From contig CM046855.1 of assembly GCA_025617745.1 (NCBI GenBank), forward strand, positions 46,789,813-46,853,812: a stretch of 64,000 nt of DNA, read 5' to 3'. Origin of the DNA: Heliocidaris erythrogramma (lineage: Eukaryota; Echinodermata; Echinoidea; Camarodonta; Echinometridae). Below the pieces are notes generated by a model. The model was not told the DNA's origin. It did no database searches and saw only the letters and a program-made list of their open reading frames with translations. The first letter of the stretch is position 1, and each line of letters starts with the position of its first letter. The position numbers were made by a program, and so were the translations under genes. This document shows positions 32,944 through 44,715 of the stretch, in pieces.

Positions 32944-35160
32944 ATGGACTCGGAAGAAGAAGCAGCTAGGTCAAGGAGGCCTGCTTCTTCCGAAGAGTCG
33001 TCTAGCAAGACGACTCGGCCTTCCAGAACTCTCCCGAGTACTTCGGTACATGGGGGAGGGAGGAGGGCTAAGGGTAAGTTGCCTAGTGGTGTTTCCTTGC
33101 AGAGTTTGCCAGTCTCGTAGCTTGCGGCTTCGGGACGGGTGGCGTTAACTGAGTCGGGATTGTCAACTCCGAAGCCCGTGGTTTCGGGGTGGGTGGCGTC
33201 AGATTCTAGTGGTTTGGATATCTAACGATTCCAATCCCCCGGTCGCTGAGACCAGAGGGGGGAGGCGGTTGTTTCCCGTACGGTAGCGTTCACTCGCTCT
33301 GATCCGTTAGGGGAGACGCGCCCCACTACTGCAGGGCAACCCACGGGCTTAGTCCATGTTGGTCTGGGTTCTCAAACCCTAGCCCCCGGCAAACGCCATA
33401 TGGGGGAACGAGTACTTCCTGGGCTGTCTACATTGCCAGCTAATGGGAATGCTCGAGCTAACAATTATGGACGCTCTTCGGAGCAACAGGTGTTTTCACC
33501 TGAGTGCGTGACTACTAGTGCTCCCCTATTGCCGCTTTCTAGCGGTCCAATAGCGGGTTCACACGCCTTTAGTAGTCATCGGGCACATACCGAGTCATCT
33601 CGGTCTGCCCACGCACTGGGAGCTTTTAGCTCCCAACCCATGGCTACTGCATCTTCTTGCTTAGCCAATATGGGTGATTTGGGCGATTCTCTAGGCTTAC
33701 GCCATGAGCGCTCCAATCCCTTTATGGGAAGTGAACGTCCCTCCGCGGAGGGATCGGTTCGTGTTTCCGAAGCGGCTTCGGAGATCCGAACGAATCCGAT
33801 TAAGCGTTCTAAGAAAAGGGTTTCGGCTACGACTCTTGTCGAGCCAGCCAAGAAAAAGGCCAAGAAGAAGGCAAAAAGTGGCAAGGCTTTGCCGGCCTCT
33901 TGCCCGTCTGGCCTGGCTAACCCAGCTAGCTCCTCTCAAGCTGACTCAAGCCTTGGCGCCCGGCCCATGGCTGTTGCATCTTCTTGCTCAGCAGATATGG
34001 GTAATTGGTGCGCGTCTTTGGGTTCAATACCCTCAGCGCACTTCTCCCATAAAGGGAGGTGAGCGTCCCTCAGCGGAGGGTTCGGTTCGTGTTCCCGAAG
34101 GGCTTCGGGGATCCGAACGAAACCGAATAAACGCTCTGAAAAGCGGGTTTCGTCTTAGGCTCTTTTTGGGCCAATCAGAAGCCTAGGGAAGGGGCTAAAA
34201 GAGGCAAGGCTTTGCCTGCCTCTTGCCCATTGGGTTTAGCTAACCCTCCGGTCTCTCAAGCTGAGATGTTCGGTGTGAGATGGGCTTTGCCCAGACTCAG
34301 GGTTGGTCCCTTGTACCAGGCATCACATCCCCTGCTTTTGTCCCTCTTTTGGGTCGGACATCGAGACTAATTAGCCTTTTATGGTTTATTCTTCTTTGTC
34401 TGTGATGGGATCACATGCGCCTCCTATTCTCGCAGCCTCGGGGCTCCGTCGGGTGAGGAGGCTTATGGCGGTTCATGCGTGAATCCGACTGTTTCGGCCT
34501 TTGTTCGTGATCCTTTGTCTTGATCATTTCAGGCGGAACCAGTTTTGGAAGCGGCCTCTCAAGCTTCGGTTTCCGAATCGCTGGGGCAGGCAGAGCCTTA
34601 GTCGCTCTCCCTTTGTGGGGTAGAAGCGATTGCTTTGTTCTAAACTTTCCGACTTTCAGTCAGCCCGCGCGCAGGGTTCGACTTTGCTTGGGTTCAGGCA
34701 GCGGGATTCCTCCGAGGGTATTTCTCTTGCGGAGGATTTCAAGCTGGATTATGGACGCATTGAAGCGGCGCTTCTTTTAAGCGTCATGTTTGGTTTGCAG
34801 TGGTCATAGTTTTCCACTGCAGCTGCCTCGGTCATGTACCGTCGCAGAGTCTTGGTTCTTACGGCCCTTTGGGTTAAGGAGTCGGACATCGCACTGCTTC
34901 TCTCGGATGTTCCGTCTCGGGTCCTTTGCTTTTGGCGATGCGCGATAACAGGTCTCTGTCTTGTTTACATGCTCATCCTAAGTCGATGCGAGCCTCTGTC
35001 CGCGTCTTGGTTGGTGGCTGTCTTCGTTCCTTTCTCCCCGCTTGGGAGGCCATCTCCGGGGAAGCTTTTGTTCTCTTTGACGGACGAGACGGATTCTTCA
35101 TAGATCTGTCCGCTCCGCTCCCCGGAGGGGCTATAGGAACTCGGTCACCTCACAGGCCCT
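32944..35160 (+). pseudogene. DIRS gag-like ORF1 remnant
   Basis: An ATG at 32944 opens MDSEEEAARSRRP, an acidic/basic, Ser-rich start with a TAG stop at 33118-33120. Further Ser/Pro-rich and Lys-rich coding text continues in shifting frames (33400-34062, 33704-34186, 34926-35162). It includes a basic run (KKKAKKKAKSGK) near 33847-33890. No zinc knuckle was seen. DIRS gag proteins are poorly conserved, so the call rests on position upstream of the reverse transcriptase. A ~325-bp tandem duplication (33628-33953 and 33954-34264) has doubled part of it. Confidence 0.65.
33628..34264 (+). repeat. Tandem duplication inside DIRS gag region (~325-bp unit)
   Basis: Markers repeat in order: CATGGCT.TGCATCTTCTTG, GAACGTCCCTCCGCGGAGGG-like, TCGGTTCGTGTT.CCGAAG, GGCAAGGCTTTGCC.GCCTC, TTGCCC and TCTCAAGCTGA. 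The two units have diverged by many substitutions and indels, and the second has lost the Lys-rich frame. Confidence 0.8.
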
Positions 35161-35184
35161 AGCTCGTTCTCGTGCCTCATCAGA

Positions 35185-36881
35185 GATTGAATCTCTGTTG
35201 AATAAGTGGGCTATAGAAAGGGTAAGAGACTGGCTGTCTTTTTCCCTTTCTCCGACTTTTGTTATTCCCAAGCGCTCGGGAAAACTTCAGTACATTTTCG
35301 GATGGAGACTCTTGCCTCCATTCTCCTGTTGATCCAGAGGAAGGACTACGCGGTCTTGATAGTTTTCGAAGATGTGTATGTCCACTTTCCCATTCATCGT
35401 GCTTCGCGCGATCTTCTGGGGTTTTTCCTTCCTCTCAGAGACTTATCGCTTTCGCACTCTTCCCTTCGGGCTGCGCCCAGTCCCTCGGGTTCTTACTCAG
35501 GTTGTAGCCGTGCTGGCAGCCTCTCTGAGGCGACTCGGCCTTCGGCTATTTTTGCTACCTGGACGATTGGCTTCTCCTTGCGGAGTCGCGCGATCGTTTG
35601 TTGGACGAGACTCGTTTGCTCGTCTCTCTTACTCAAGACTTAGGTTTCCTAATAAATTGGGAAAAGTCAGAGTTAGTTCCCACTCGCAGCCCAGTTTTTC
35701 TGGGGGCGGTGTTAGACATACGGAATCAGTTGGCTCGGCCCAGTCGAGACAGGATTCTCACCATTGTCTCTGCGGCTCGCAAGCTCTTGCTGGCCAGAAG
35801 AGTCACGACCAGACAGTGGCTTCAGTTTCTAGGTTATCTAGCCAGTCTAGTCGATGTTCTAGAGGACTGCCGGCTCCTCATGAGACCCTTTCAGAGACAT
35901 CTCCTCAGGTTCTTCAAGCCGGGAAAAGACTCTCTTTTGGTCTGGATTCCAGTACCAGTAAGGATCAAGTCTCTTCTCTCTTGTTGGACGAGCGAGGTGT
36001 TTCTCGCGCAAGGCAGGTCCTTCACTGCCCCTCTCCCGTCGATATCGGTTTCGACGGACGCCTCTCGGTTGGGGTGGGGAGGACACTGCAACGGCAGCAC
36101 GGTTGCGGGGGATTGGTCTCATCTTGGGACTCTTCCTCATATCAATGTCCTGGAGTTTATGGCGGTTCTGTTGACCTTGCTCCATTTCAGAAGTCGACTT
36201 CTCAGTCGTTCGGTTCTGATTCTCACGGACAATGTTACTGTGGCGGCATATATCAATCGGCAGGGAGGCACTCGTTCGGTTGCCCTGAATGCCCTAGCAG
36301 CTCAGCTGTGGAGGTGGTGTCGTCGCATGGCAATCACACCCGTGGCCTCTTTCATCCCCGGTCGGGAAAACCTCTTTGCGGATTTTCTGTCTCGGGGCAG
36401 GTATCTTCCATCGGAATGGACGCTCCATCCGGAGGTCTTTTGCCGCATTCGCAGTCGCCTAGGTCCACTGGAAGTGGATCTATTTGCGTCGGTGCTAAAT
36501 CACCAGCTGCCGAAGTATTGCTCCCGTGTTCGCGATCAGGGAGCATGGGCTCTCGATGCTTTCTCCCTCAGCTGGGAGAACCTTCAGGGATTCGCCTTTC
36601 CTCCCTTCCAACTGATTCCGCGTGTCTTGCGGAAAATCAGGGAAGATCGGGCGAGGGTGCTTGTAATAGCTCCCTTTTGGCCCCGGAGGAATTGGTTTCC
36701 AGAACTTACGAGCCTCCTAAGGGCTCAACCGTTCGTTCTCCCGTTAAGGGCGGATCTGGTGTTGCAGCCCCTATCGGGGATTCTTCACCACAGTCCGGAG
36801 TCTCTTCATTTGACTGCTTGGCCCCTGTCAGGGAATCTGCAAGACAGTCGGGTCTCTCTGATAGAGCCGCGGACTTTTTAA
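35185..36881 (+). pseudogene. DIRS reverse transcriptase / RNase H, frameshifted
   Basis: Reverse transcriptase text begins near 35190 (SPTFVIPK motif around 35240-35270), changes frame near 35370-35400, and continues as ETYRFRTLPFGLRP. It changes frame again at a five-T run (35549-35553) just before the catalytic YLDD at 35556-35567. From there one frame is open to the stop at 36879-36881. RNase H follows with the expected acidic residues: D in TDAS (36057), E in LEF (36153), D in TDN (36228) and D in ADFLSR (36381). After it comes a DIRS-type tail (EVDLFAS, APFWPRRNWFP) that corresponds to the methyltransferase-like region of these elements. The enzyme would copy element RNA to DNA. Two frame changes and stops near 35330-35350 make it inactive. 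Confidence 0.9.
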
Positions 36882-37855
36882 TGTCCAGTCGTAGGGTTTC
36901 TACTAGGGAAATTTACAATTCCCGTCTCTCGGCCTTTTTCCTTTGGTGCAAAGAGAGAAATCAAACCCCTTCTAAGGCTCCTATTGGTTCAATTGCGGAT
37001 TTCTTAATCTCGTTATTTGGCAAAGGGAGATCTATCTCTACTATCCGAGGCTACCGTTCGGCGATCGGGGCCATTCATTCGGGTTTCTCAGATGGTTCGG
37101 GGATTTCCAATTCCCCGCTACTAAGTGGTTTGATTCGTTCGTTCTTTCTGAAACGACCTTTTTCTAAGTTAGTGCTGTCTTGGAGTCTGCCTAAGGTCCT
37201 GGAGGCCTTGGCGAAACCTCCTTTCGAACCGTTAGGTGAAGCTTCGCTTCATCATCTTACGGTTAAGACGCTCTTTTTGGTAGCTATTGCCTCTGTGCAG
37301 AGGCGCAGTACTCTTCATGCTCTCTGTCTTACTCCTGGTCATGTTCGCTGGGAGAGAAAAGGCGTTAGATTGATTCCTAGGGCTTCTTTTATTGCCAAGA
37401 ATCAGACAGCTGCCTCTGGCCCTGTTGAGATTTTCATTGTCCGCTTTCTGACTTTTCTTCGGTGCGTGAGGACAAAGTTTGGTGTCCTGTAAGGGCTCTC
37501 AAATGGTATATTGACTAAGTCTTATCGTAAGGATGATCAGTTGTTCCTGATCACTAGAGAGCCTTTTTCTCCTGCCTCTCTTGATTCCATCTCTAGGTGG
37601 ATCGTTGAAGCTATTAGGGCCGCTGGCACAGAGGCTCTTTTATCCGACAGTAAGCCTCGTGCTCATGATACTCGTAGTGTCAGCACTTCTTGGGCTCTGT
37701 TTCAAGGTGTGGCGCTTGTTGATATTTTGAAGGCTGCTTATTGGCGTTCGCCCAATTCCTTCATTTCTTGCTACCTTAGGGATGTTCCCGCAGGTGAGGC
37801 TATGTTTGCGTCAGCCACCTTGAAGGCCGCTGTGTCTTTGTTTTCTTCGCTGTAA
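36718..37855 (+). pseudogene. DIRS tyrosine recombinase, interrupted
   Basis: Overlaps the end of the reverse transcriptase/RNase H frame, as is usual in DIRS elements. An N-terminal SAM-like domain (STREIYNSRLSAFFLW, TIRGYRSAI) leads to the catalytic arginine in VQRRSTL. After the interruption come H-x-x-R (HDTR, 37664-37675) and the nucleophile tyrosine in CYLRD (37772-37774), ending at 37855. A TAA at 37490-37492 stops the frame. The neighbouring frame reads family-like text (VWCPVRALKWY) from about 37460 to 37510, after which the original frame resumes, so two opposite frame changes are likely. The enzyme would integrate the circular DNA copy. This copy is inactive. Confidence 0.9.
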
Positions 37856-37910
37856 TCCTATTCCCTTCTGCTTGAAACATGCCTCCCGGTCTTTGAGTTG
37901 GCGCTGGTCT

Positions 37911-38005
37911 GGCATAATAGGTAGGTATATATGATTTATTGCAGTAAATTTGTAAAATCAGCACTGATTTTCTTATTTACTATATAAATCTATATACCTA
38001 CCTAT
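37911..38005 (+). repeat. DIRS internal complementary region
   Basis: 37911-37951 is the reverse complement of the left outer end (32350-32391). About 37949-38005 is the reverse complement of the right outer end (38205-38258). The two parts meet at TTTGTAAAATC. This joined order mirrors the junction of a circularised element and is thought to template completion of the ends during DIRS replication. Confidence 0.9.
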
Positions 38006-38065
38006 GACCCTCCCTCCTTCCCCTCACCTTGCAAGCAACATGTTTCTACTTGGGATTGCTCGCAA

Positions 38066-38258
38066 AAGAGGAAGATGGCCGTAGCGTGTTGACGCGCGTG
38101 AGTGGCGAAGGGGACAATAGGATTACGGGGGGTGCGCACAATATTGTGACTCATGTGTGTTAAATTCTCGAAGGGGTCCCGTAGTCAAGACTACAGGCAT
38201 AATAGGTAGGTATATAGATTTATATAGTAAATAAGAAAATCAGTGCTGATTTTACAAA
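38066..38258 (+). repeat. DIRS right inverted terminal repeat
   Basis: GAGGAAGATGGCCGTAGCGT... through CAAGACTACAGGCATAATAG is the reverse complement of the left repeat. The outer ~50 bases (TATATAGTAAATAAGAAAAT, then CAGTGCTGATTTTACAAA) are specific to the right end and match the internal complementary region. Confidence 0.9.
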
Positions 38259-38679
38259 CTTGTAGTGTTGACCATTCTTTGATATTTTTTTATTTATCAC
38301 TTAGTACATGTAGAAATTTTAAAAAATTATAATTCAAACAAGGAAGGCTTTATCAGTTTGAAAGGGGAAAAAAATCCCAGCATTTTTCACCGCAGCTATT
38401 CTTACCTCTCTATTTCAAACCATACTACGAGCCTGAAATGAAATTTTTACAACATGATCACAAAGCATTTCGAAAAATCGAATCAAGAATGATTTTAATA
38501 CTCTTTTGTAATGCCTATGGAAATCCTGTTACATAATGTGTCATTGTAGCGTTTACACATTCCAAAATGTCTTTGGGATTATGTTACATATTTAATAAGA
38601 CATTCTTCAGATGGAGTAAAATTGTATTTCTTTGCTTTACTTGTATTGTAGAGAGAATAATTGAGTACTAAAAATTCTT

Positions 38680-38846
38680 GCTCTCTCTCTCTCTTTTTAT
38701 TTCTTTTTCTTTCTCGCTCTTTCTTTCTCTCTCTTTCTTTTTCTTTCTTTCTTTCTCTCTCTCTCTCTTTCTTTCTCTCTCTCTCTTTCTTTCACTCTCT
38801 CTCTTTCTTTCTTTCTCTCTATCTCTCTCTCTCTCTCCCTCTTTCT
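38680..38846 (+). repeat. CT/CTTT microsatellite
   Basis: About 165 nt of CTCTCT and TTTCTTTC. The open frame across it is Leu/Ser/Phe repeat text. Confidence 0.9.
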
Positions 38847-39307
38847 AACGCCTTCATATGTTATCATATCTTATCCTTCTGCCTCTATTTTTGCTGTGAA
38901 CTGCCCGACATTTGTCAAAGATTTTGATGGAGTGCACACTCACTGTCACGTTTTGAAAATGTTATTGGAATTCCCAGAATGGCGATCAAGTTTCCAAATG
39001 GATACATTTAATTCCCTTTTCATTGTTCAATCAAACTCCCTTTCAGAAAAGTCAGAAGACACTGAAAATGAAGATGTATTTGCCATCATTCTACTTACTC
39101 TTTCACTCATTTATATTTTGTTACAAGAATATGCACTTCTCTTGTCCATTTAATGCAAATCTCTGTTGTCAAAAGCCATAGGAATATGTACACGTATCTG
39201 TGGTACCCAATTTGTTTGTACATTTACATTTGTGTAATTAGTTAAATCATTGGAGAACAAAATGTTGGTATAATTAGCTGTCAAAATGCTGTCAAAATGC
39301 TGTCAAA

Positions 39308-39480
39308 AGCCCACCGCACACTATACGATCAGTCTGCGATCTGATTTCGGAAGCAAATGTCATAGCATGTGATATAAACATTTAAGCACATGAAATATTT
39401 TTGATTGAGTTTCTGAATAGTCAGACATAATCCGCTCTGTGACGTCAGAGCAGTCCTACGATTGTCCATGATATGAAACT
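39308..39480 (+). repeat. Partial Harbinger-like MITE related to 8622-9005
   Basis: AGCCCACCGCACACTATACG, ATCAGTCTGCGATCTGATTT matches the left end of the 8.6-kb element with a few changes. TGACGTC and CCTACGATTG appear in the expected interior order. No right end was found, so the copy is truncated or too diverged. Confidence 0.5.
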
Positions 39481-40527
39481 GATTTGCCCCATATTCCCTT
39501 ACAGGTCATTAATGTCCATATTCAACACTACTTCCATTTATTTCTAATCAATTATTTTAACGCCTTCGCCATTTGTAACATATAGAACCCTGCGTATACG
39601 CTGGACATGTAAACTATCCTCTTTTTCTTAGATTGCTCGTAGCCATATCTGAATTAATTTCAGAATCGAACAAGTACGTGTAGATAGTTAAAACGTAAGC
39701 ATGTTGGACAGTCCAATAGCCTGGAGGATTGAAAGAATGCGTGCAGGTGGACCTTGATAGATGTTATGGGTGAGTTAAAGTTATAGCAGAAAACAAAATC
39801 GAGAGGAGATGAAAGCAGAGAAAATTTGGGATATGGAATGAGAGAGAAAGATGGAGACAGGTTAAGAGAGAGAGAGAGGAAGAAAAGGAGGGAAGTAGAT
39901 CAAGAGAGAAGGGAAGAAGAGCAAGAGGCAAGAACAAATTGATAGCTATTATTCAACCCATTGAATTTGGTGATTTTGGTAAATGCAATTCGTGTAGGTG
40001 TTCCCGGCCAGTTTCATCATTTGGTTACTCAAATTCATTTTTCAGGCATTTCAGTTTGACATAAATGAATTCCGTAATTCAAATGAAGAATCTGAGCATA
40101 TCAAGCCCAAGATATCCAGGACACAAGCATCAATGGGTTTAAAAGGGAAATAAACAGACAGATATACACACTGTAAGAGCATTACATGTACCTATGAAGT
40201 ATTGTTTGTGACTTTGGTTGACATAAAATGCAAGTTATGCTTTGGTAAGAGTTGAGTTTCAGAGAAACTAACCATAACTGTACTATGTTAAAGACGCTGT
40301 ATATAGTGCTTTTAGAAGGTTCTTCATGTATTGTGACGTTAGAATAAGAATATTTTCTATGCGGAAATGCAGACCTGCATATCCAGTTGCATTAGTGGAA
40401 ACATTATCAATAGAAGTAGCATTGAGGCATGGGGTTCGTGGAAAGATGCAGGCTAGGGAGTTTCCACGAAGGTCTTCAGTCACGAACAGAAATGAAATGA
40501 CTGCGGGAAAGATGTAAAAGCAATAGC

Positions 40528-41020
40528 GCGAGAGAGAGAGATAAGTGAGAGAGAGAGAGAAAAGTGAGAGAGAGAGAAAAGTGAGACAGGGAGAAAAGTG
40601 AGAGAGAAGAGAGAGAGCAAGAAGGATGGGAAGAGAAGGAAATGAGAGTTACAGAGATTGGACAGTATTCAAGAAGACAGATTGAGGCAGGCACATCCAG
40701 AGTGAGAAAAGAGGAGAAGAGAAGAAGAAGAAGAAGAAGAAAGGGAGAAGGGGGAGGATGAGTGAAAGAATATAGATTAAAAGAAGAGAGAGAAGAAGTA
40801 GAAAAGGCAGTGAAAGAAGAAAGAGGGAAGAAGAAGAGGCATTGAAAGAAGATGATTGAAAGAATAGGGATTTGAAAGAAGAGAAAAGAAGAAACATGAA
40901 AGAAAAGAGAAGTAGAAGAAGAAGAGGCAGTGAAAGCAGGCAGTGACAAAGGAAGAGATTAAAAGAAGGGAGAAAAGAGAAGAAGAGATGGGGATGAAAG
41001 AAGATAGAGAGGAAAAGATA
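40528..41020 (+). repeat. Purine-rich (GA)n/(GAA)n region
   Basis: Nearly 500 nt of GAGAGA, AAAGTGAGAGAG, GAAGAAGAAG and GAAAGAAGA on the + strand. Long homopurine runs can form triplexes. The minus-strand Ser/Leu/Phe-rich frames (to 157 aa) are repeat translations, not proteins. Confidence 0.9.
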
Positions 41021-41194
41021 AGGTGATCTACCAGGAACAGTTCACAGATCGGCAAGAGAGACTTCTGACGTGTTTACGTAAAAAAGGCTCGCGGGGTCTC
41101 CGGGCAAGACAGCACTGATTATAAATAGACAGGGTTAAACGAGTTTATGCTTTTCTTTTATGCAGTTACGGTGCTGGAAAAGAACACTGTTTTG

Positions 41195-41245
41195 GGGTGT
41201 GTGTGAGTGTGTGTGTGCGTGTGTGTGCGTGTGTATGCTTGTGTG
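41195..41245 (+). repeat. (GT)n-rich tract
   Basis: GTGTGTGTGAGTGTGTGTGT with GC interruptions, ending GTGTGTAGAGAGAG. Confidence 0.85.
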
Positions 41246-43030
41246 TAGAGAGAGCATATTTGTCATACATGCACCAAAGCAGCATAACTGTATTCAGGCA
41301 GAGACATTATGTTTTCTCTCCACTCCGATCACCTACTTTATACAAAAATATTTGCGGAGGGCAATTTGTGCTTTTTTTTTATCCATTTCTTAATCAAATC
41401 AACATTTTGGGTTAGAAAGCATATTATCAATTAGGAGTGAAATGTGCATTATAGTTGACCATTAACACAATTCTGTTGAAACCTGAAGCAAGCAATTGTA
41501 TAATCATTCCATGTTTTCTTCCATGTCTTTGTAATTTTACTTTGATTTTAGAAGTAGTGTATTCTTAGAAATGGCATCTTATTCTTGCTATTCATATAGC
41601 AGTTGATGATCTAAAATTTAAAAAAAATGATAAAAGCTCAAATGCCATCTGAAAGTGACCCATTTTAATCACTTTATTCTGCAAGAGTATGTAATATAAT
41701 ACTATGTTTTTTCATGAATTCATATTTTAAATCTTTCATTTAAAGCAGTATATGAATTTTAGTGAATAAGCCAGTTCGTAATTACAATTTGCGCATGTGC
41801 AGATAAAGGTCATTTGTACCGAGTACAACTGACCTTCATACGCTGTCATTTTGTACGCACCTCGATGCGCGCACCAGTCATTCCAGGGTCATCTGTACCA
41901 TGTACTAATTATGAGCTGGCTTATTGGATAATGAAAATTTGACTGGCTCCAAGTGATCAATTTATTTGCATTTTCTTATTTACGAACATCTGCAGAACTA
42001 AATTGTTATTTCCTTGTTTTTTATTACCAGTTTTGTGTGTATTGTTTAAAGCAAGAATTTTTCTTTTCATGTTGCAAGGTTTGATATTTGATGGTGAATA
42101 ATAGCAAGATTGTAATAATCCTGAACAACCATGGCGTTAATAAATGGAATAATGAGCAAATAAAAGGTTATGGATAACGAGAAATACTGTTGTTACAACT
42201 TTGTCAACTCTTAAACCAGTTGATTAATAAATGAGCAAATATTTTTAGAAGTTGTTTACAGCCAAAAGATCATCAAAACATACTGTACTTCCTCATTACT
42301 ATAAAATTTGCAATTATTATATAATCTTGGCCTTTAAAGATTAAAAATAAAACAGAAGCTGTGAGGAATCAAACCTATACATGCATGCCCATCAAGGATA
42401 TCCTTCATAGCTTCTGGGAGTGTCAAGTTCTACATCCCGAGTTTCTCTCCTCGTTGAAGGATAACTCCCTGACTCCATCTGTAAGCAATAGGGGTGGATA
42501 TTGAATTAAAATGCCCCAAGGCAAGTGGCATTTTTAAGGACACATGGTTTACTGGTTGGTGATGTATGCACATATTCTCCATCTTCGGAGTACTTGCGGT
42601 CACTGCTTTGTTTACGTGGATAGACATTTGTTGGAGGAGCAGGGGGGACAGCGGCGCCTTATTAACCATGTAAATTCAAGCTGCGCACTTGTTGGACAAT
42701 TTGCATGCATTTTGTTCAGTTGTTTGTGTAATTGTGCCAGAACAATATCGATAGAATGATATCATATTCTGCCATTGTGGCTATTGTGTTTGGCAAACTG
42801 TAAAAGGTTCGGTTCATCTCCTAAATGCTTTTAAATGCTTTGACTTTGAGGAAGAGAAGTTCTGGAGGGAATGGGATAAGATTAAACACTGTTCAGTTGT
42901 AACATAGAAATAAAATATATGCATGCACTATCTTGGATTGGAAGATATCACAGCAATGATGTAGACAGAGTTTCCTCACTTTCCTGTTGCATATTCAGTG
43001 TATTTGATCCTGAGACGTTAGAATATACTC
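41246..43030. other. Non-coding SNAP-25 intron 5-6 stretch
   Basis: No exon, RNA gene or clear element recognised. AT-rich. Confidence 0.4.
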
Positions 43031-43043
43031 TGTTTTCATCTTG

Positions 43044-44715
43044 TACAGTTAACAACAAAATTATTCATACCCCTTGGAAAATTCTAGTTTTTTGCATTTT
43101 TCCTAAAAATGAATGGTTAACTGAATTTAATTGCACATCACATGAATACATTTAGTTATCATCTGCAAATGAATGCTGTTTCTGGTTTCACCTCATTTGC
43201 ATAACAATAGAAAAGGTGAATTATCCAAATTGGGTGATGTTCAAAATTATTCATACCCTTGGTGATCTATTGACTTTGTCAATCAGTATGAATCCAGTCC
43301 TTGTGATTAATGCTCGTAACACTTTCTTCACACTGTCACAATGCTTCTGGAGGTCTCTACTGAGATATCAGGCCAATACCTGGTCTCCAATGGCCCAATC
43401 TCCTTGAGGATGTTGTCCACACATGCCATCACCTGGTCTTCAGGGGATTCGATGGATTTAAAGCAGATTTTGTGTTTGCAGGTGGTGTAGTTTTAGACGT
43501 CATGAGGATAGGACTATGATATTGATATTTTCGTTAATATTCCTTACATTTTAATGACAATTCTGTATCTAAGTTGAAACAAAGCACTCTTCCTGGAGAG
43601 ACTTCCCTAGAGGCATTCACTGTTGCACTGTCAAGGGAAGGTATTTCCTGATACTTTTGTTCCATTATTATTAAGAATGTTTAGGGAGGCCATGGTAGTT
43701 GTCTAAAGGTTGGATGGTGCCAATTTTATCAGTTTATTCAGTTACACTGATTGACACATTTTTGATATGGACACCTGCAAGTGGGTACTCTAGTGAAGCT
43801 TAAAATACTGATCTTTATGTTCCAGTGCACTGTCAAAGTGGTAGCATTTTGTGCACTGCAGCTGATAACATGGAGGGCATATGGTATAAATTTGGTTTAC
43901 ATTCATTTTGATATCAAGGATTGTAGCTTTCATACCAAAGATACAAAGAATATACCATATGAAGATTGATATACAGTAACAGTCAATGTGGGATGTGTAT
44001 GGTACTCAAAGGTTACATACTGTTATTCATGGTGACCTGACGTTAGAGTCATGAAATGACTTTAATATCACCAACATGGCCTTCCTGAGCACTCTGATTA
44101 AGAATGGGGCCAATGAATAAAGGTGAACCCTCCCACAGGCAGTGCAAAAGGGAAGGGCTCTTCAGGAATGGTGCTTTGCTTAATAAGTAGATACAGAATT
44201 TTCATTAAAATGCATGGAATAAATGACCGAAAATTTCAATATCATAGTCCTGTCATCATGAAGTCGATAACTGCATCACCTGTAGGACACGAAATCTAAT
44301 GAACTCCCTGAAGGTCAGGTGAAGGCATGTGTGGACACATCCTCAAGGAGATTGAGCCATTGGAGAACAGGTACTGGCCTGATATCCCAGCAGAGACCCC
44401 TCCGGAAGCCTTGTGACGGTGTATTATAATAAAGTGAATTACAAGCATTAATCACAAGGATCGGATTCATACTGATTGACAAAGTCAATAAATCACCAAG
44501 GGTATGAATAATTTTGAACATCGCCCAGTTTGGATAACTCACCTTTTCTATTGTTATGCAAATGAGGTGAAGCCGGAAACGGCATTCATTTGCAGATGAT
44601 AACTAAATGTATTCAAGTGATGTGCAAGTAACTTCATTTAACCATTCATTTTTAGGAAAAATGCAAAAAACTAGAATTTTCCAAGGGGTATGAATAATTT
44701 TGTTTTCATCTTGTA
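43044..44715. mobile_element. Long fold-back Tc1/mariner-like element
   Basis: The left half from CAGTTAACAACAAAATTATT, CATACCCC is mirrored by the right half ending GGGGTATGAATAATTTTG. Pairing continues inward for roughly 650 bp per side (e.g. TGATATTGATATTTTCG at 43518 against its complement near 44240, and GGAGGCCATGG at 43684 against CATGGCCTTCC near 44074). AAAATTATTCATACCC occurs twice in each arm (43057-43072 and about 43243-43258 on the left), the IR/DR arrangement of Tc1-type ends. The central ~300 nt is not paired. No transposase with DDE motifs is present, and the similar open frames at 43216-43407 (+) and 44315-44542 (-) are the two arms read twice. TGTTTTCATCTTGTA occurs at both edges. 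Confidence 0.75.

Larger units (their letters stand above)
32350..38258 (+). mobile_element. DIRS-family tyrosine-recombinase retrotransposon (decayed)
   Basis: The ~5.9-kb element has the full DIRS plan: inverted terminal repeats, gag-like region, reverse transcriptase/RNase H, an overlapping tyrosine recombinase frame, and an internal complementary region that matches the two outer ends. DIRS elements copy through RNA to a circular DNA that the recombinase integrates. There is no long terminal direct repeat and no integrase, as expected. The base composition is near 50% GC, against clearly AT-rich flanks. All three coding regions contain stops or frame changes, so it cannot be autonomous. 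It lies in SNAP-25 intron 5-6 in the sense direction. Similar elements are known from sea urchins (SpDIRS1). Ends are set from the internal complementary region and are good to a few bases. Confidence 0.93.

Noticed and set aside
35372-37492. A single 706-codon frame as one protein
   Set aside because: It joins a reverse transcriptase fragment, ~1 kb of out-of-frame shadow of RNase H, and the start of the recombinase. It is not one product.
40476-41055. 157-codon Ser/Leu/Phe-rich minus-strand frame
   Set aside because: Mirror of a purine-rich microsatellite.
43216-44542. Two similar small proteins on opposite strands
   Set aside because: They are the two arms of the fold-back element read in each direction; no transposase motifs.
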